Source: Phascolomyces articulosus (lineage: Eukaryota; Mucoromycota; Mucoromycetes; Mucorales; Lichtheimiaceae). Taken from it: a DNA stretch of 64,000 nt. The position numbers and the translations under genes are program-made. The stretch is from positions 1,302,001 through 1,366,000 of the forward strand of contig JAIXMP010000002.1 in NCBI GenBank assembly GCA_025677815.1, given 5' to 3'. Position 1 is the stretch's first letter. The number at the start of each line of letters is the position of its first letter. Below are positions 46,880-60,369 of the stretch, piece by piece. A model generated the notes under the pieces. The model was not told where the DNA came from. It saw only the letters and a program-made list of their open reading frames with translations, and did not search any database.

Positions 46880-49800
46880 GAGATGATGAAAGCGTCAACA
46901 AAGATGATTAACCTTTTACTTTTTTATTTTTCTGGATAGGGGTGAATGGCCAATCTAGAATGAGAGGTATCAATAGATAATAAATATATGTATATATATA
47001 TATATATATATAATAGATAGATAAAGGAAAGGACTGGGGTATTTTTTTATAATAATAAAAAAGTATAAAAAAAGCGAACTGTGGGGTTGTATTTCCCTGA
47101 TATAAATAAATATGTTTTTTGAAGAAGAAGAGGAGGAAAAAGAAGTACAAACCAAGATTTATTATTATTATTAACCACTTTGATGTGCAACACAAAAAAA
47201 AAGCGGAGAAGCCTTTATTTGTTCCTTGGCCACACAAAATTAATATAGGCCATGATTTTCCAAATTGAGCTATCTGAAATTGTGTTACGAAAGCCACGCT
47301 ATGAAGGATCAAGCGTAGTCATAGTAACAACTATTTTTTGTCCTAAAAACCATTATGGATATATATCATCTATTATGGGCTAGGCAACACATACTAAAAG
47401 AGTGGTGATTTTCCTCGTTTATCGAATATACTTTTATATTGGTGTGATAGAATTAATCAATTGTTTTGCTAATTTTTAATGTACTTGTGTGGAAAAAAAA
47501 TTAATAACAATAAAAAGGTGGGGTCTATTTGATATAAATAAGCCATCAATTGACAAACATAGAAAATGGATAATAGTGAAAATGGTATATAAAACTTCAG
47601 GTATAGTGAGGGGTGTATTATTATAGGATTCGTGAAAATGAAGTGGATGATGATATTCTAAATATTATCACTATTCTACGCTTCTATATGAACCTCCATT
47701 GCTCGTTTTTTTTAATGACACTCCCTTCAGGATTATCGTATATAATGTTATTGGCTCGCCTATAGATAAATTAATAATTTACTTTATTTATCAATTATTA
47801 TTTGCATGTAACTTACCAACTGCTTGAAAGATCATTCCTTGAGTAAGATTATGTTTTTCGATGGAGATATTCGCAAAAAAAAACACAATCGTTAAAAACC
47901 TAATATCGCCTGTTTTACTGTTGGAGAATTTTCAATTTTAAGCATTCCAAAGCAGCTGCCGTGCGAATAAGAATACTGAATATGGGAAGAATCGATACAA
48001 TGATTGGGTCTTTTACTTGATTCATCTTCGTCATCGACAATTGTATCAGCACAGTGCGCAATAGTCATCTCATCATTTGCTAAGTCTTGAATAGATGAAT
48101 GAATGTAACTAGCTGATAAATGTGACCCAGAAACACGTTGGATATCAAGATCTCTAATCAAAGGGAGCAGTACTTCGATTGCTAATACTACTAATCTTTG
48201 TTTTTCATCTTCACGATCTTTTGCAATATTTTAAGAGTTTTATTCATGATTTTAGATTGTCAATATCATCTTGCTTATATCTCTAGAAGGTTTATATTTT
48301 GAAAGTAGAAATTTGATGTGCCAATGACCGAGCATAACATGACTTTGATTTCTCAGCAGGATTTATGGATACAATACTTTAAGATATTTTTTAATTCTGT
48401 CAAGAGGGTCGAACCGAGGGGAGTTTTATAAATATTGTACTCTTCAACGATCTCTTTGTATATTTTTTATAACAAGATGGGATTAAGGTATCCCTCTGTT
48501 TCTTGGTAATTTACTCTTTGCTGAATGCCAAATAGCGCTGAAAAAAAAGATGCATGAACAAATATATCTTATGCACGCACCCATTCCCCATCATCTCATA
48601 TTATATAAAAAAAAAGCATCTTAAGTTGATGTAAATGGCTCAATATAGTCACTGTTATTATTAACACAGTGTTTCCGGACTTAGTGAGAATTTTGGGAGA
48701 ATTTATTCAAGACTAAGGTTCCTAATGGTAACCATTATCTTCATGTTTCCTTCTTGCATTGGTTATTTTAAACAAATAAGCTTTACATATTAACGAAAAA
48801 CACTTGATTAACCTTAACAAAATGGAACACTCACCTAGTGGCGATTTATTATAAGTACATCAACAAATCAATACTACCAAAAAATATTACCGGTACTGAA
48901 AACATTTACTGACAATCACTTTCATCGATTCTTGTAAGTGGTTTTTTTTAATTTGTTTTCTATGTGACTGATAGAGATATACAAGAGATATTTATTAGTA
49001 AGACTTTTTTCCAGTACCAGTTTAGAACACTATTATCCTTCAACAAAGGACAAGTTATTAGGAAACCGACGGGTATCTCTATTCCAGCTCGTTAAAAAAA
49101 ATGCACGAAAAAATGGTCGTTGAAGAGTACTTTCCTACATAACACTCTCAATTCAATATTCTCAACAGAGTTAAAAAAATATCTTGAAGGTATTGTATCC
49201 TTAAAATAAATATGAAAATTCAAAAGTAATATATACTGATAAATAGGTATAAATTTAAATAATAGACGGGTCAACACCAATCTTTATAATAGTCCCAAAA
49301 GAGAACATCCCTCCTGTGCATGGTTGAAGCAGCAATAACCAAGTTAGTTTATACAAGAAAAAAGGTGTAGACATGATGGTTGTTGCTTAATTTGATGAAA
49401 TTTACAGTACCGTATGTTTACATAACAATATCAAAAAAAAACTATCATCATTTACACCCCCATTTGCACTTGTTCAAAATGTAAAGAAATCGCTGGGTGT
49501 CAACAAAAATCTCTTTGGGGTCTATCGCATCATCATCATCATCATCCTTCTCCTCCTCGAAATCACGGCGTTAATTTTCTTGAACGGCAATCATCATCAT
49601 TTCACATATCATTTACAATCATTTATGAAACATTTTATACAACACTCAACATACCAATATTATTAATTATCTTTTGTGTTTATCCATTTCTAAAACCACT
49701 TTTTTTTATTCGCAGGCCATTTTACAAACCAATTTATGTTTATCCATTTCAAAAATCTTTTTTTTTTATCTACAAGTCTTAATGACTTCTTCATTTGGCC

Positions 49801-50083
49801 ATGGTATAATAATGGTCGATAATTTCTACTATCATTTTTGCTCTTTGAGTGATTCCACAGGCAAACAAAACTGTGAAGAGTTAAATTACATATTTCTAGA
49901 ATTTAGCCTTTCTAATGCCCAAAAGTGTCCATGAGGAGAAGCAAATAGGATGTTAACGCAACGATAACCATAAATTTGTATGGCACCATGGTTCAACTAC
50001 GTAAGTCAACTTCGTTCAGATGGTCCAATTTGTAAAAAAAAAAAAAAAAAAAAAAAGTCTCCTTTTTCGTTTCACAAAAAAAC
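46880..50083. other. Intergenic DNA with a weak coding relic
   Basis: Contains a TA run at 46989-47015. A minus-strand open stretch at 48220-47892 encodes LVVLAIEVLLPLIRDLDIQR and ends GSCFGMLKIEN..VKQAILGF. An in-frame stop lies just upstream and no start or family is recognised, so it is probably a decayed fragment. A 24-A run at 50034-50057 precedes the Sen2 start by 26 bp. Confidence 0.45.
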
Positions 50084-51227
50084 ATGGATATCAAACCACT
50101 TCCTATTCATTTAACAACAAGTCCGCGATCTTGGCTTGATCGACTCTTTCATTCCATTACAACTACTAGTAAACCATGTTGGTCAGGTACATTGGTAGAA
50201 TTTGGTTCATGTGTTTGGCTTCAACATACCCATGATATAGATCCATTCGAATCAGGTCTTTTTGGTAAAGGATCTCTTTCAAGAGCTCAACCTACTTGGA
50301 AATCACGTACTATTGACAAAGGTACCTGTTTTAAAAAAGTTACATGTATCTCAAAGATAGCATGAACTTTATTATTATTACGAAACTCATAACGAATGTT
50401 GCATACTAGTGGATAAAAATGCTGTATTTCTTGAACATATCACTGTTGAACGAAGAAAATTAAAACGAAACCAAGAAAATAATAATCCATCATCACCATC
50501 ACCCTCATCCTCTCCATCTTCTTCATCCACATCTTTACCTGAAACCAGGGTATGGAATGCCAAAGAAATTAAAGAAATGACCCATGGTCAAGATTATGAA
50601 CAAGTGCTACTTGATTTCTATGAAGCTTTCTTTTTGGTTTTTGCTTTGGATGCATTAATCATTTATGATCCATTCCAGGTAAATTGATTGTCATTGGATG
50701 GCGCCATCCCTATTAAATCAACATTGCTTTTAACGTGCTTATTTTTTTTTCGGTGGGGTATTTAGAAACCACTTTCAATTGATACATGTTGGTCCATTTT
50801 TTCAAACCATACACCACATTTTGCAACACGCTATACTGTATACCATTATTATCGTAGTCTTGGATGGGCGCCTAAACAAGGCACCAAATTCGGTGTCGAT
50901 TTTGGTAAATTTTATATGAAAGAAAAATCAATCCGTCATTGTTACTCACTCTTTTTCTATTATTTAGTCCTTTATCGACCTGGAAGGAAGCATCATCATG
51001 GTGATTTTGCTGTTGTTGTAATGACCGAGGATATTGATGCAACAATGGATTGGAAAGAACTTCATCGACTGAATCGGGTATGTACACAAGTAAAAAAGAC
51101 ATTGGTTCTTTGCTATGTGATCAAACCTTCTCCACAAAATGAACAGCGACCTCAATGTTTATCATCTTATCAAGTCCAAGAAGTCATATGGAAACGGTGG
51201 TCCCCAGAAAGAAATCGGGAAAAATAA
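50084..51227 (+). CDS. SEN2: tRNA-splicing endonuclease subunit Sen2
   Basis: Catalytic subunit that cuts the 5' splice site of intron-containing pre-tRNAs within the four-subunit Sen complex. Four exons: 50084-50321, 50410-50678, 50766-50904, 50968-51227; 301 residues. The N-terminal half carries the Sen2 pattern GTLVEFGSCVWL and LFGKGSLSRAQPTW, then a Ser/Pro-rich insert. The C-terminal nuclease fold has YTVYHYYRSLGWAPKQGTKF, VDFVLYRPG, HHGDFAVVV and VKKTLVLCYV, supplying the expected Tyr, His and Lys catalytic triad. The EEAFF-like stretch LLDFYEAFFLVFALDAL matches the family. It is on the short side for Sen2 because the linker is compact. Confidence 0.92.
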
Positions 51228-51338
51228 TTATATTATTATTTATTCAAAAAAAAAAGGAAGATGCTAGTTACAAAGATAGAGAGAGGTCTGGAATTTTTTT
51301 TCTAGATACTTTTTTATATACAAACAATAAATAATTTT

Positions 51339-53063
51339 CTATTTGCGATGTCTAGCACAGAATTGAGCCATACGCTCATATGCTTCAGTAAGACTACCAG
51401 CAGGAGGAGTGATAACAATACGGATAAAGTTGGGATAGTCAAAGCACTAATTTAAAAAAGAAAGAATGTGTGTGTATGTTAATAAATGAAAAGAGAGAAG
51501 ATCATCAGGTGGGTTAAAAAAATACAAGTTACTTTACCTGGCCTGGCAAACATAAAACATTTTCTTCAGCAACAAGCTTTGAACTGAAATCAACATCAGA
51601 TTCAATATCTTTGAACTTTTCAATATCAATACCAACCTATAAAGAGAGTTAAAATGGAATGTGAATAAAAAGGTAAACCTGGTATCATTATCTCTTTACG
51701 GATCCTCAGAAAAAGAAAATTGACCCTTACCATCATATACATAGCACCTTGAGGAGTTACTGGCTTCAAACCATCAATTTTGGATACAGCTTCAAGACTG
51801 AGCTTGGTGTTGTGCTAAAAATAAAAAAGATCCCATGGATCAGCGATCGATCGTCACAAAAATAAATGAAGAAAACATTAAAATAAAGGGGGGGAACATA
51901 CCTCTAATTGTTTGATTGTTTCATCATAGAATGCTTGAGGAGTATTATGCAAAATATCATCCAAAGCGCCTTGAACGACTGAATTAGGACCCAAAATGAC
52001 TTGAGACAAATTCAAAAGACCCTCACGAACTTCCTTATTAAAGACATCATGACGATCTTGAACCAAGATCCAACCAATACGCCATCCAGGGACCAGCCAT
52101 TTCTTGGCTAAACCACCGACGGACAAAATGGGAACATCTTGGGTCAAAGAAGCCATGGGATAAAAGGTATTTCCTTCAAAGACCAAGTCACAATAAATTT
52201 CATCAGCAATGACAGGAACATGATGTTTGGCAGCAACGGCAAGAATAGCTTCCAAATGTTCCTTGGGATAGACCGAACCACATGGATTGGAAGGATTGTT
52301 GACTAGAATAGCAGCTGTGTTGTCATCAATCAAGGATTCCATTTGTTCAAGATCGGCTTGCCAGTTCTTTTCAGGCAAAAGGTTGTAGTAGCGACCTTCG
52401 ACTTGCTTGACATCGGCTAAACTGCGATACAAGGAAAATCCAGGACGAGGTAACAAGATGTTTTGACCAGGATTGCAAAGGACATTAATGCAAATTTCCA
52501 ATGCACCAGAACATCCATTGGTCAAGATCACATCGTCGGCTGTAAGAGAAGCTTCGGGAGTAGTGAACTTGCGAGCAATAGCATCACGAGCTTGAACAGT
52601 TCCTAGAATGTCATCCCCCCCCCAATGAAAATAGAGATAATTTAATATATTGATGCTTATTATTCCACTTCTCCACACTCATGCATTTTTCACTCTTTAA
52701 GTAAAATAAATAAATAAATAAAAATAGTATCTTACCATGAGCAGGACCATAACCATTATGCTTGAATGTGTTGAGTTGCTTATAAATAGCGTCATTGGCA
52801 GTTTGATCAACATTAAAGTTACCGAAAACAGTGGGATCACCTAAACGATAAGAAAAAGACTGTGTGTGTGAGTCATAATGACAACAATGTCTCTCATTTT
52901 TATATTATTTGAAATTATACATACCAACAGATAAACTAATAAATGACTTTTGAGCTTGAGGATCCACCTTGAGTTTATCCACAATTTGACGAATAGGATT
53001 ATGAGCACGCTTTGCTACGTCTGACGAACGAACATTCCATGAAGTACGATTGTTTCCGGCCAT
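51339..53063 (-). CDS. Tyrosine aminotransferase-like PLP enzyme
   Basis: PLP-dependent class I/II aminotransferase, probably starting tyrosine catabolism; cytosolic. Six exons on the minus strand: 53063-52925, 52840-52736, 52602-51902, 51814-51731, 51636-51538, 51446-51339; 411 residues, normal length. Landmarks: NPIRQIVDKL near the N-terminus, SLSVGDPTVFGNF, NGYGPAHGTVQARDAIA, LTNGCSGALEICI, NNPSNPCGSVY and VIADEIYCDLVF. The PLP lysine lies in SVGGLAKKWLVPGWRIGW. The C-terminal domain has LCLPGQCFDYPNFIRIVIT. The NNPSNPCGS and GGLAKKWLVPGWR patterns fit TAT better than alanine or aspartate aminotransferases. It ends with TAG, unlike most genes here (TAA). Confidence 0.93.
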
Positions 53064-54820
53064 TTTAAAGTGGAGTATTTTTTGTATTATATATAAAAAA
53101 GAAAAGAAAAAAAAGAAAACCTGCCAAAAGAAAAAATGCTGGCGCCTTTATATAATGGATTGATTTTTCCCACGCGACGTAACTTGAAAGAGTGAGTTCA
53201 GATCAGCCATCAATCCTATTTTACCCAAACTGTCATTTTACTTGATATAGAATGTTTATATGTAGATTAGTAGTAGTAAGTTTATTTTATAAAAAAGAAG
53301 TCGTCTCTCTCTCTCTCTTTCTTTTTGGCGGTAAATTTTTTCTGCTTCTATGATTTTAGCACCATATGACGTGATTGGTTGCAATGGCAACTAACAAGAG
53401 CGATACTTGTTGCTGACCCCATTTCTACCACATTTACTTGGATAGAGTAACAGTATGCGTTGCAATTGAGCTAGGATCAATATTGTTGTTTCTTACAATG
53501 ATATGGTAATTATGTACTGTTTTCTTGGCCAAATCAAGGAAAGAGTACGTCATAAATAACCTTCTTAAGATAACAGCAGCATATGCAAATCATCAAAATG
53601 AATGCTTCTCTCACATATCCCGATAGCACCATCATAGTGCGCTAGGATTGGGCTCCCAAAAATGCAATTGTTCCTAATAGTCAACCAATAGCTCATCATT
53701 TTTTCTTTCAAAAACCCAAAAACCTGATTCATCATCCTTTTGGTATTTATGTTATTTCGTGGTGATGTCTTTTTATAAAGTACTAGGTATATATAATATA
53801 AAGTAATATATAAAGGTATTATCTTTTGCTTGGATTCAATTTCAAAAGATCGAAGTGGGTAGAAACAAACTTAAATCGAGATTCCATATCCAATTCAATG
53901 GCTTGTGTAATACTTTGTGTAAAAATAGAAAACAATCTAAGGTTATTATTATACCATCAAAATCTGTCAATTACAGCCATGAAAGGAAATAACAGCATGC
54001 TGCTCAGCAACCAAGTGATAGCTCCATTGCATTTGACAGAATCTATGATTCCAAATGTACACCTATGAAACTATATGCAGTTGACACAATGCATGGATGA
54101 ATTGACTAGAAAAAAGTGTATGTATTATCGATTAATATCCAGAACATATATGATGTAATCATAATACCTATTTAACAACGTGAAGGATTTCCCTCTCTTG
54201 ATGATTTATCTGTACATAAATATTTCTAATAAGTTACTATTATTATAACAGGTGACCCAACAATGTATCTCATCTGTGAGTAAATTAATAAGAAAAATGT
54301 GCTTTTGCATGTGTGTCTTTTATTTATGCTAACATTGCCAATTGTAAATAAGTGACACAATTGCACACCATCGTTGTCTAAAACTGGGATGCTTGTGTGA
54401 TTTTACCCATTGTTGTTGTTTTCGATGGGTCCATTGTTATCCATCTTATTTAATTTATATTTAAATAAAGAACACATTATCCAACCCAATCCATATCATC
54501 AATAATAGAATAATGAAAATAAATCATAATTTTCTGCAAAAGATATATAATAAAAATAAGTCTATTTCAAATTAAAATGCTGAAGAAGGGGAGGGAAGGG
54601 GGTTTATCTTTTTTTTTTAGGAATTGATTGAAGATGCAATGAAAGGGGAGAAAATAGAAGTAATTGAAGAAAAATATGTGAAAATTAATGATTTTTTTCT
54701 GTACAATTTTTTTATGTGTATGGCAATGGGGAATCCCAACATTACATTTAGAGTTGCTGATTCTCATACTTTTTTTTTGGGGGGGTGGTAAGGTTGGATG
54801 AATGGATAGGATATATAATT
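53064..54820. other. Intergenic DNA, no gene recognised
   Basis: Starts with the aminotransferase upstream region (a CT repeat at 53305-53323). The rest is A/T-rich without a supported ORF. Confidence 0.45.
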
Positions 54821-55656
54821 TTACATGGGACCAAACAATTGTTCCCAAGCATCGACATATCTATAATAAAATAGATCACAACAAAGAAGAATTCATTGAG
54901 TAAATATGTATAATTTGATGGCTAATAGGATTGCTTCTCTTTCTTGGCGAATAACTTACTGTTGAGGGTCTCGGACATGTTGTTCGATGAAACCAAATTT
55001 AATCTGAACTTCACCAGTAATGTTACTTTTCTCGCTCCGCTTATTAAGAGTAAACCATTGCGGTAAGTTTTGAGGATCATTATAATGACGAGGAACACCA
55101 TCAGAAACACCTCCAGCATTACGATCAAAACAATTCTTGACAGGAATTGATATTTCACCCAAGAAATCACGACCAAATGTATCCTTATCCCATACAGTCA
55201 CGTTAAAAGGTTTTGGCATCTTATCAGCGCCAATAGGAATTTCAAATTCATAGTTCCAAACAGGATCTAATGTTTGTTTGACAACTTTGGTGGTATACTT
55301 CTTGTCACTATAAATTGATTTTTCCCATCAGTTTTTCCGCAGTTTTTCCTCAAAAGTTGATATCAATCCTTCTTCCTTCGAATTCCAATCCAAAATCCAA
55401 AACTTCCAATCTAAATATCGATAATAAAAAAGAGAAACAAAGAACTTACTCTACACGAAAAACGACATAAGGATCGGAATAACCTGTCTTGTCACTATAA
55501 ATATATATATATATATATATGTATATCATGTCAATAAGATAAAACAAGGTTTGACTCGAGATAGAGAGAGAGAAAGAGAGAGAATAAGAATAAAACTTAC
55601 GCAGCAGCTAAACCTTGAGCACTAAGAACACCAATACGAAGTTTCAAGTTGGACAT
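54821..55656 (-). CDS. Small C2-domain protein
   Basis: Single C2 domain, a likely Ca2+-dependent phospholipid-binding module; the biological role is unknown. Four exons on the minus strand: 55656-55601, 55494-55450, 55307-54960, 54860-54821; 162 residues. The C2 fold begins LKLRIGVLSAQGLAA. Calcium-loop acidic residues are DKTGYSDPYVVFRV and WDKDTFGRDFLGEISIPV, with LDPVWNYEFEIP between. The C-terminal strand is GEVQIKFGFI. The last exon adds YVDAWEQLFGPM. Without the last splice, translation would stop after two Gln codons at the donor itself (CA|GTAAGT), giving a protein 11 residues shorter. Confidence 0.88.
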
Positions 55657-56093
55657 TGTCAATTATGAATGTATACTTTTTTTTTGAAATGAAAGATGAG
55701 TGAAAGAAAAAGAAAAGAGAAGAAGAAGAGAAATAATTAAGTTATTGATATATAAATAATAAATATGACCATGTTTTTTTTATTATTATAAGCAAAAGGT
55801 GTGTGCAAATGGATATAAGTTACTAAAAAAAGCTTCACGTGTATTATATCCATAATATATTGAAATGTTTGATGTTACACAAGGGAACACAGCCATTTTA
55901 TTTTTGGCTCTGATCAAAAAGTTTGTTGCTGTGCTATTTTAGCTGTGCCTGATATCTATTTTGTCCTCAAAAATAAAAATAAAACCTTCTTTTTTCCTCT
56001 CTGGTCTTATTTTTTTTTTTTATATATTTTACCTTTTTTTCTCTCCTTTCTCTTTTTTTGTTATTTTTTTTTTCTTAACAAATTTAAATAATA
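55657..56093. promoter_or_regulatory. Divergent upstream region, C2 protein / LRR protein
   Basis: A 437-bp spacer between divergent start codons. Contains TTTTTTT/CTCTC tracts near both genes (GAAAGAAAAAGAAAAGAGAAG on one side, CTCTCCTTTCTC on the other) and no ORF. Confidence 0.55.
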
Positions 56094-58585
56094 ATGAAGA
56101 TACATAGTTCATTATTACTTTTACTTCTTTTTACCATCGTATTACTTGCTGTTACTGTTCGTGCACAAGACGGTAAATACTTATGATCAATAGGATTATT
56201 TTAAACTATTATATATATATACGTATATATAAAGTATCACGCGAAAAATAAAATAACTCATAGCTTATTCATTAATAAAAAAGATCCTGGTACTGGAACT
56301 GAAGATCCTGGTACTGAAGATCCTGGTACTGGTACTGAAGATCCTGGCACTGGTACTGAGGATCCTGGTACTGGTACTGAAGATCCTCAACCAAGCGACG
56401 GTACAACTGACCCACAACCTACTGATACAGCACCATCCGATACTGCACCACAACCTACCGAAGGTACTACACCACAACCTACCGAAGGTACTACACCACC
56501 TACCGATTCAGAACCTGTCGGTACAGGTGTTGTGAGTGAAGAAACATGTAACGCTTTGAAACAACTCTTTAATGGATTGAACGGCAATGGTTGGGTTATC
56601 TCTACTGGTTGGTCTGGCACTGATATGACTAGTTGTTGCAATGGCTGGTTTGGTGTTACTTGTAATAACGGGGCTGTGACCAAAATGTAATTTAAAAAAA
56701 AGAAGCTTAAACTTTTTCTTTTTTTTTTATTTTTATTTCGAGGATCTCATCTTCAATATCATCATTCCTCACAAAAACATTCTTTCGTTCATTCTATAGT
56801 GAACTGCCTTATAATAATCTTGTTGGTGCTCTCCCTGATGTTTTCGGTTCTATCGGTACTTTGACTAATCTGTAAGCAATGCGTTTTATATATACATCTC
56901 CTAGTTTTTAGTACACAAATGAATATTTACATATTTTATCCATTTTTATTATTATCATTTAGTGATCTTAGCCACAATCAAATCTCGGGCTCTATTCCAG
57001 TATCGTTATCCGCCAATATGGCAAATCTTCGTTTCTTGTACGTCATTTTGATTATTATTATTGAATTCTTCTATTCGTACTATGAACTTCAAACTAATTT
57101 TCAATATCTATATATAAATATATGAAATAGAAACTTGGACGTCAATTCAATGGGTGGTGACCTTCCTGGTTTCCAAAATATGCCAATGTTAGGCAGTATG
57201 TAAGTATCGAATAAAAAAAATAGTATTAAAAACAAAAAAGTATATACTAACCTCATTTTATTAAAATAACTTAGCCACCTCAAGAATAACTCTTTCACTG
57301 GTTCTATTCCTGATTCATGGGGCAGTATTCTTACTTTGACAGGTTAGATACTTTTTTTTTCTTACTTTGTTATGTAAATACATATACTGACTTTTTTCTT
57401 CTTCTTTCTACGCCATTCTCAAACGATAACGTATAGATATTTATTTGAGTAATAATAACTTGACCGGTCCATTCCCTGGTGCTGTTCTTCCTTTGAACCA
57501 ACTTGTCAATTTGTAAGTTGATTTGTTTGTTCGTAAAAGATATCATATTCATTTATTAACTTTTTTTTTACATATCATAGGGCTCTCGATAACAACCAAA
57601 TTAATGGTGTGATTCCTGCTAGTCTTGGCAGTATGACTTCTCTTCAAACTTTGTAAGTGACAATTTGGAGATTCTCGATATCAATTCTAAAAAAAAAAGA
57701 GAAGTACTTACCCATTCTTTTATGAATTAACAACAGTAACCTCAAGGATAATCATATTTTGGGTCCTCTTCCTGAATCCATTGGCAACCTTACTGGTCTT
57801 ACTTCTTTGTATGTAAACAAAAACAAAAAAGAGAGATCGACATGTTACATATTGTATTAATCTTTGTACGACCCATTCTAAAAAAAATTCCAATTTTATA
57901 TTTTAGGTTGATTTCTCATCAAATGTTAAACGGTTCTATCCCTGAATCCCTTTTCAATTTGGCTAATCTTGAATACCTGTAAGGCATCTCTATTCTACTA
58001 CTATAGAAAAGAATGATAAAATAGGCTAATATATTATTATTTAGTGATCTTTCGAATAATCGTTTAAGAGGAAATATTTCACCTAACATTGGAAAATTAC
58101 AAAAGTTAAAGAGAATGTAAGGATTATCATGATCTTTTTTTTTTAGGAGAGAAAGGGGAAGGGGAGAGGGGTGAGAAATAATAATAGTAGTAGTAAGAAA
58201 AAGAGGAACAAGAACAAGAATCTCATCACGATCTTTATATTATAATAGTATGCTTGGCCATAATGGTCTTAATGGTGCCATCCCTGCTGAATTTGGAACC
58301 TTGGCTGCATTAGAATACATTCAACTTAACTATAATGCATTGAACGGCGAATTCCCTAGCTTTATGGCTCCACGTGCTCTTGGATACTGTTATATGACTC
58401 CTAATCAATTCCAATTGTGTCCTGATCAAACAATTGTTGGAAATCCAGATAGTATGGCATTCCAATGCGCCACTGATTGTATCATCGGTTCTACTCGTCC
58501 AGGTGCAGGTAGTTCTATTCGTGTGAATATGGTCACACTTGCTACCTTGGCCATGGTAGCATTAGGCTTTGTGCTTATCTGTTAA
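56094..58585 (+). CDS. Secreted leucine-rich-repeat protein, probably GPI-anchored
   Basis: Extracellular LRR protein of unknown ligand. Twelve exons: 56094-56172, 56284-56686, 56800-56871, 56963-57037, 57131-57199, 57275-57342, 57437-57512, 57581-57652, 57737-57808, 57907-57978, 58045-58116, 58249-58585; 488 residues. A signal peptide (LLLLLLFTIVLLAVTVRA) is followed by tandem DPGTGTE repeats and PQPTEGTT repeats. An LRR N-cap has paired Cys (TSCCNGWFGVTC). About ten plant-type LRRs follow, of the form LDLSHNQISGSIP, each carried by one exon of mostly 72 nt. The tail has Cys residues and a hydrophobic end (TLATLAMVALGFVLIC) fitting a GPI signal. The acceptor before 56284 is A-rich (AAAAAAG), the weakest junction. 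Confidence 0.9.
56284..56400 (+). repeat. DPGTGTE-coding tandem repeat
   Basis: Degenerate 21-bp units (GATCCTGGTACTGGTACTGA) repeated about five times; one unit is shortened to DPGTE. Confidence 0.85.
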
Positions 58586-60369
58586 AAAAAATACCTAATC
58601 CATGCATCCTCTCTTCTTTTTATATAAAAATATAACTATATATATCGCATAATTCTGAGTTTTACACACTTCAAATCCCTCACAATCACACACTTCTTCT
58701 CACCCTTCTTATTTTTTTTACCTTGTAGAGTTTTTTTTCAATTTTCCTCATTTTCTCTAGTTTGTGGCGGAGTCATATCAAATGCATCACACAAATCCTA
58801 ACTGTTTATAGTTATTTTCTTTTTTTAAAAGAAAGAGTTTAAATTTACTATATAAACACAACTGTTATTTATATTTAAATTATTATATACATATAAAAAA
58901 AAGACTATTTCATCAACACATTTATAAATATATACGATAAATAATGCAGGGTAAATAAGTATAAGAAAGATGAGGTCCTTTTTTTTCTTCAATTCTCCTG
59001 AATAGTAATGGAGAAGGAGGAGGAGGAAAATAGAGATCGGAGTAAGATAGCCAGCAAGTGCCAAAGTTATTTATCCTACCAATAAGTGTATAAAAGCCCA
59101 TCAAAAATCGAAATGGGCGTGTCTTTGCAAGATGAACTCAGTATCATTTCATTCAGAAGTCCAAACATATAGAAAAAAGTAATCTCTAGTATCAAAACCT
59201 TTCTTTCTTGATCTTTCCTCATTTTTGTTTCTTTGGAAACTTTTTTTTTATGGTTTTCATCCTATGACTAGAAAACATCAAATCTATTATCCACAGTTCG
59301 GACGAGCATGTCTACCTTATCTATTTTTTGTTTTCTCGTTGAGGGATGATAAAATATAGTAACCCTTAAATGCAATAGCCACTGATTCGAATCTATTCAA
59401 TTTTCATGTTAAAACAAAAATAATAACGAAACTTGCCAGCTAATGTAAATAGAAAACTAATAAATGGAAAGAAAAAGAAACTGTTCTATCTTACTACATC
59501 CCATTGTATTCTTTTCAATCAAGAAGATGAACAAAAAAAAATCCACCACGATGCTTCTGATGTATTCATGGCATTTTCATGGTGGTTTACCAAGAAATAA
59601 TTCTTTACTTTTATCTTAAAAATTGTACTCATCTTTGGTTTGATTATATCACACTTCTTCTCCCCTTATAATAATATGATAAGTTTCTTATAGTCATATT
59701 TTCTACGTATAATGTAAAAGGAAGGAATTTGGTTTGAGTAGTATTTACTAGCAGTTGCAGTAGAAAAAAGTATTGATACTTCAATTATACAGAATCCAAA
59801 AGATTCTTGGTATCAATGTTAAATTATTCATATAGTATCAAATAAATCTAATATAGTATATAATTCTAAATTGCCTGTTATAGTGGAGGATACAGTAGTA
59901 ATAACATTTAAGGCTATATTACATACATATTAATAGTGCTATAGCTCTCGTTCATTGTCGCTATAATGAAGACATGATATATCTTTGAAAGATTAATAAA
60001 CAACTGTTGCGAAGGTTTGTTTTGTTTTTATTATTATCATTAAATGTGGTACATTATCTTTTCGTACCTTCTCTCCTTCTTTCTTTTCTTTTATTGTCAA
60101 AAGAAGAAGAAAAAAGTAAACACAGAATACTGTCAAGACCCAGATATTCAATGCCCATTTTAACAGACATGGCCTCTGACGAAGGTTATTTTAGTACATG
60201 GTTGAAACAGATATTCCTAATAATTGACCGTGTATACAGTATCAAATTAAAGCATTCTGAGTAAGCAAAGGAAAAACATGAGATGTTTATTGAATTGAAT
60301 GGTATAGCATTGGCTTTTTTGGAGGATGAGGTATTTCCGGATACCTTTTATAGTAAGCATCAGGGTAGA
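58586..60369. other. Intergenic DNA, no gene recognised
   Basis: LRR 3' flank and A/T-rich DNA. A short minus-strand frame at 58.8-59.1 kb has no motif. Confidence 0.45.
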
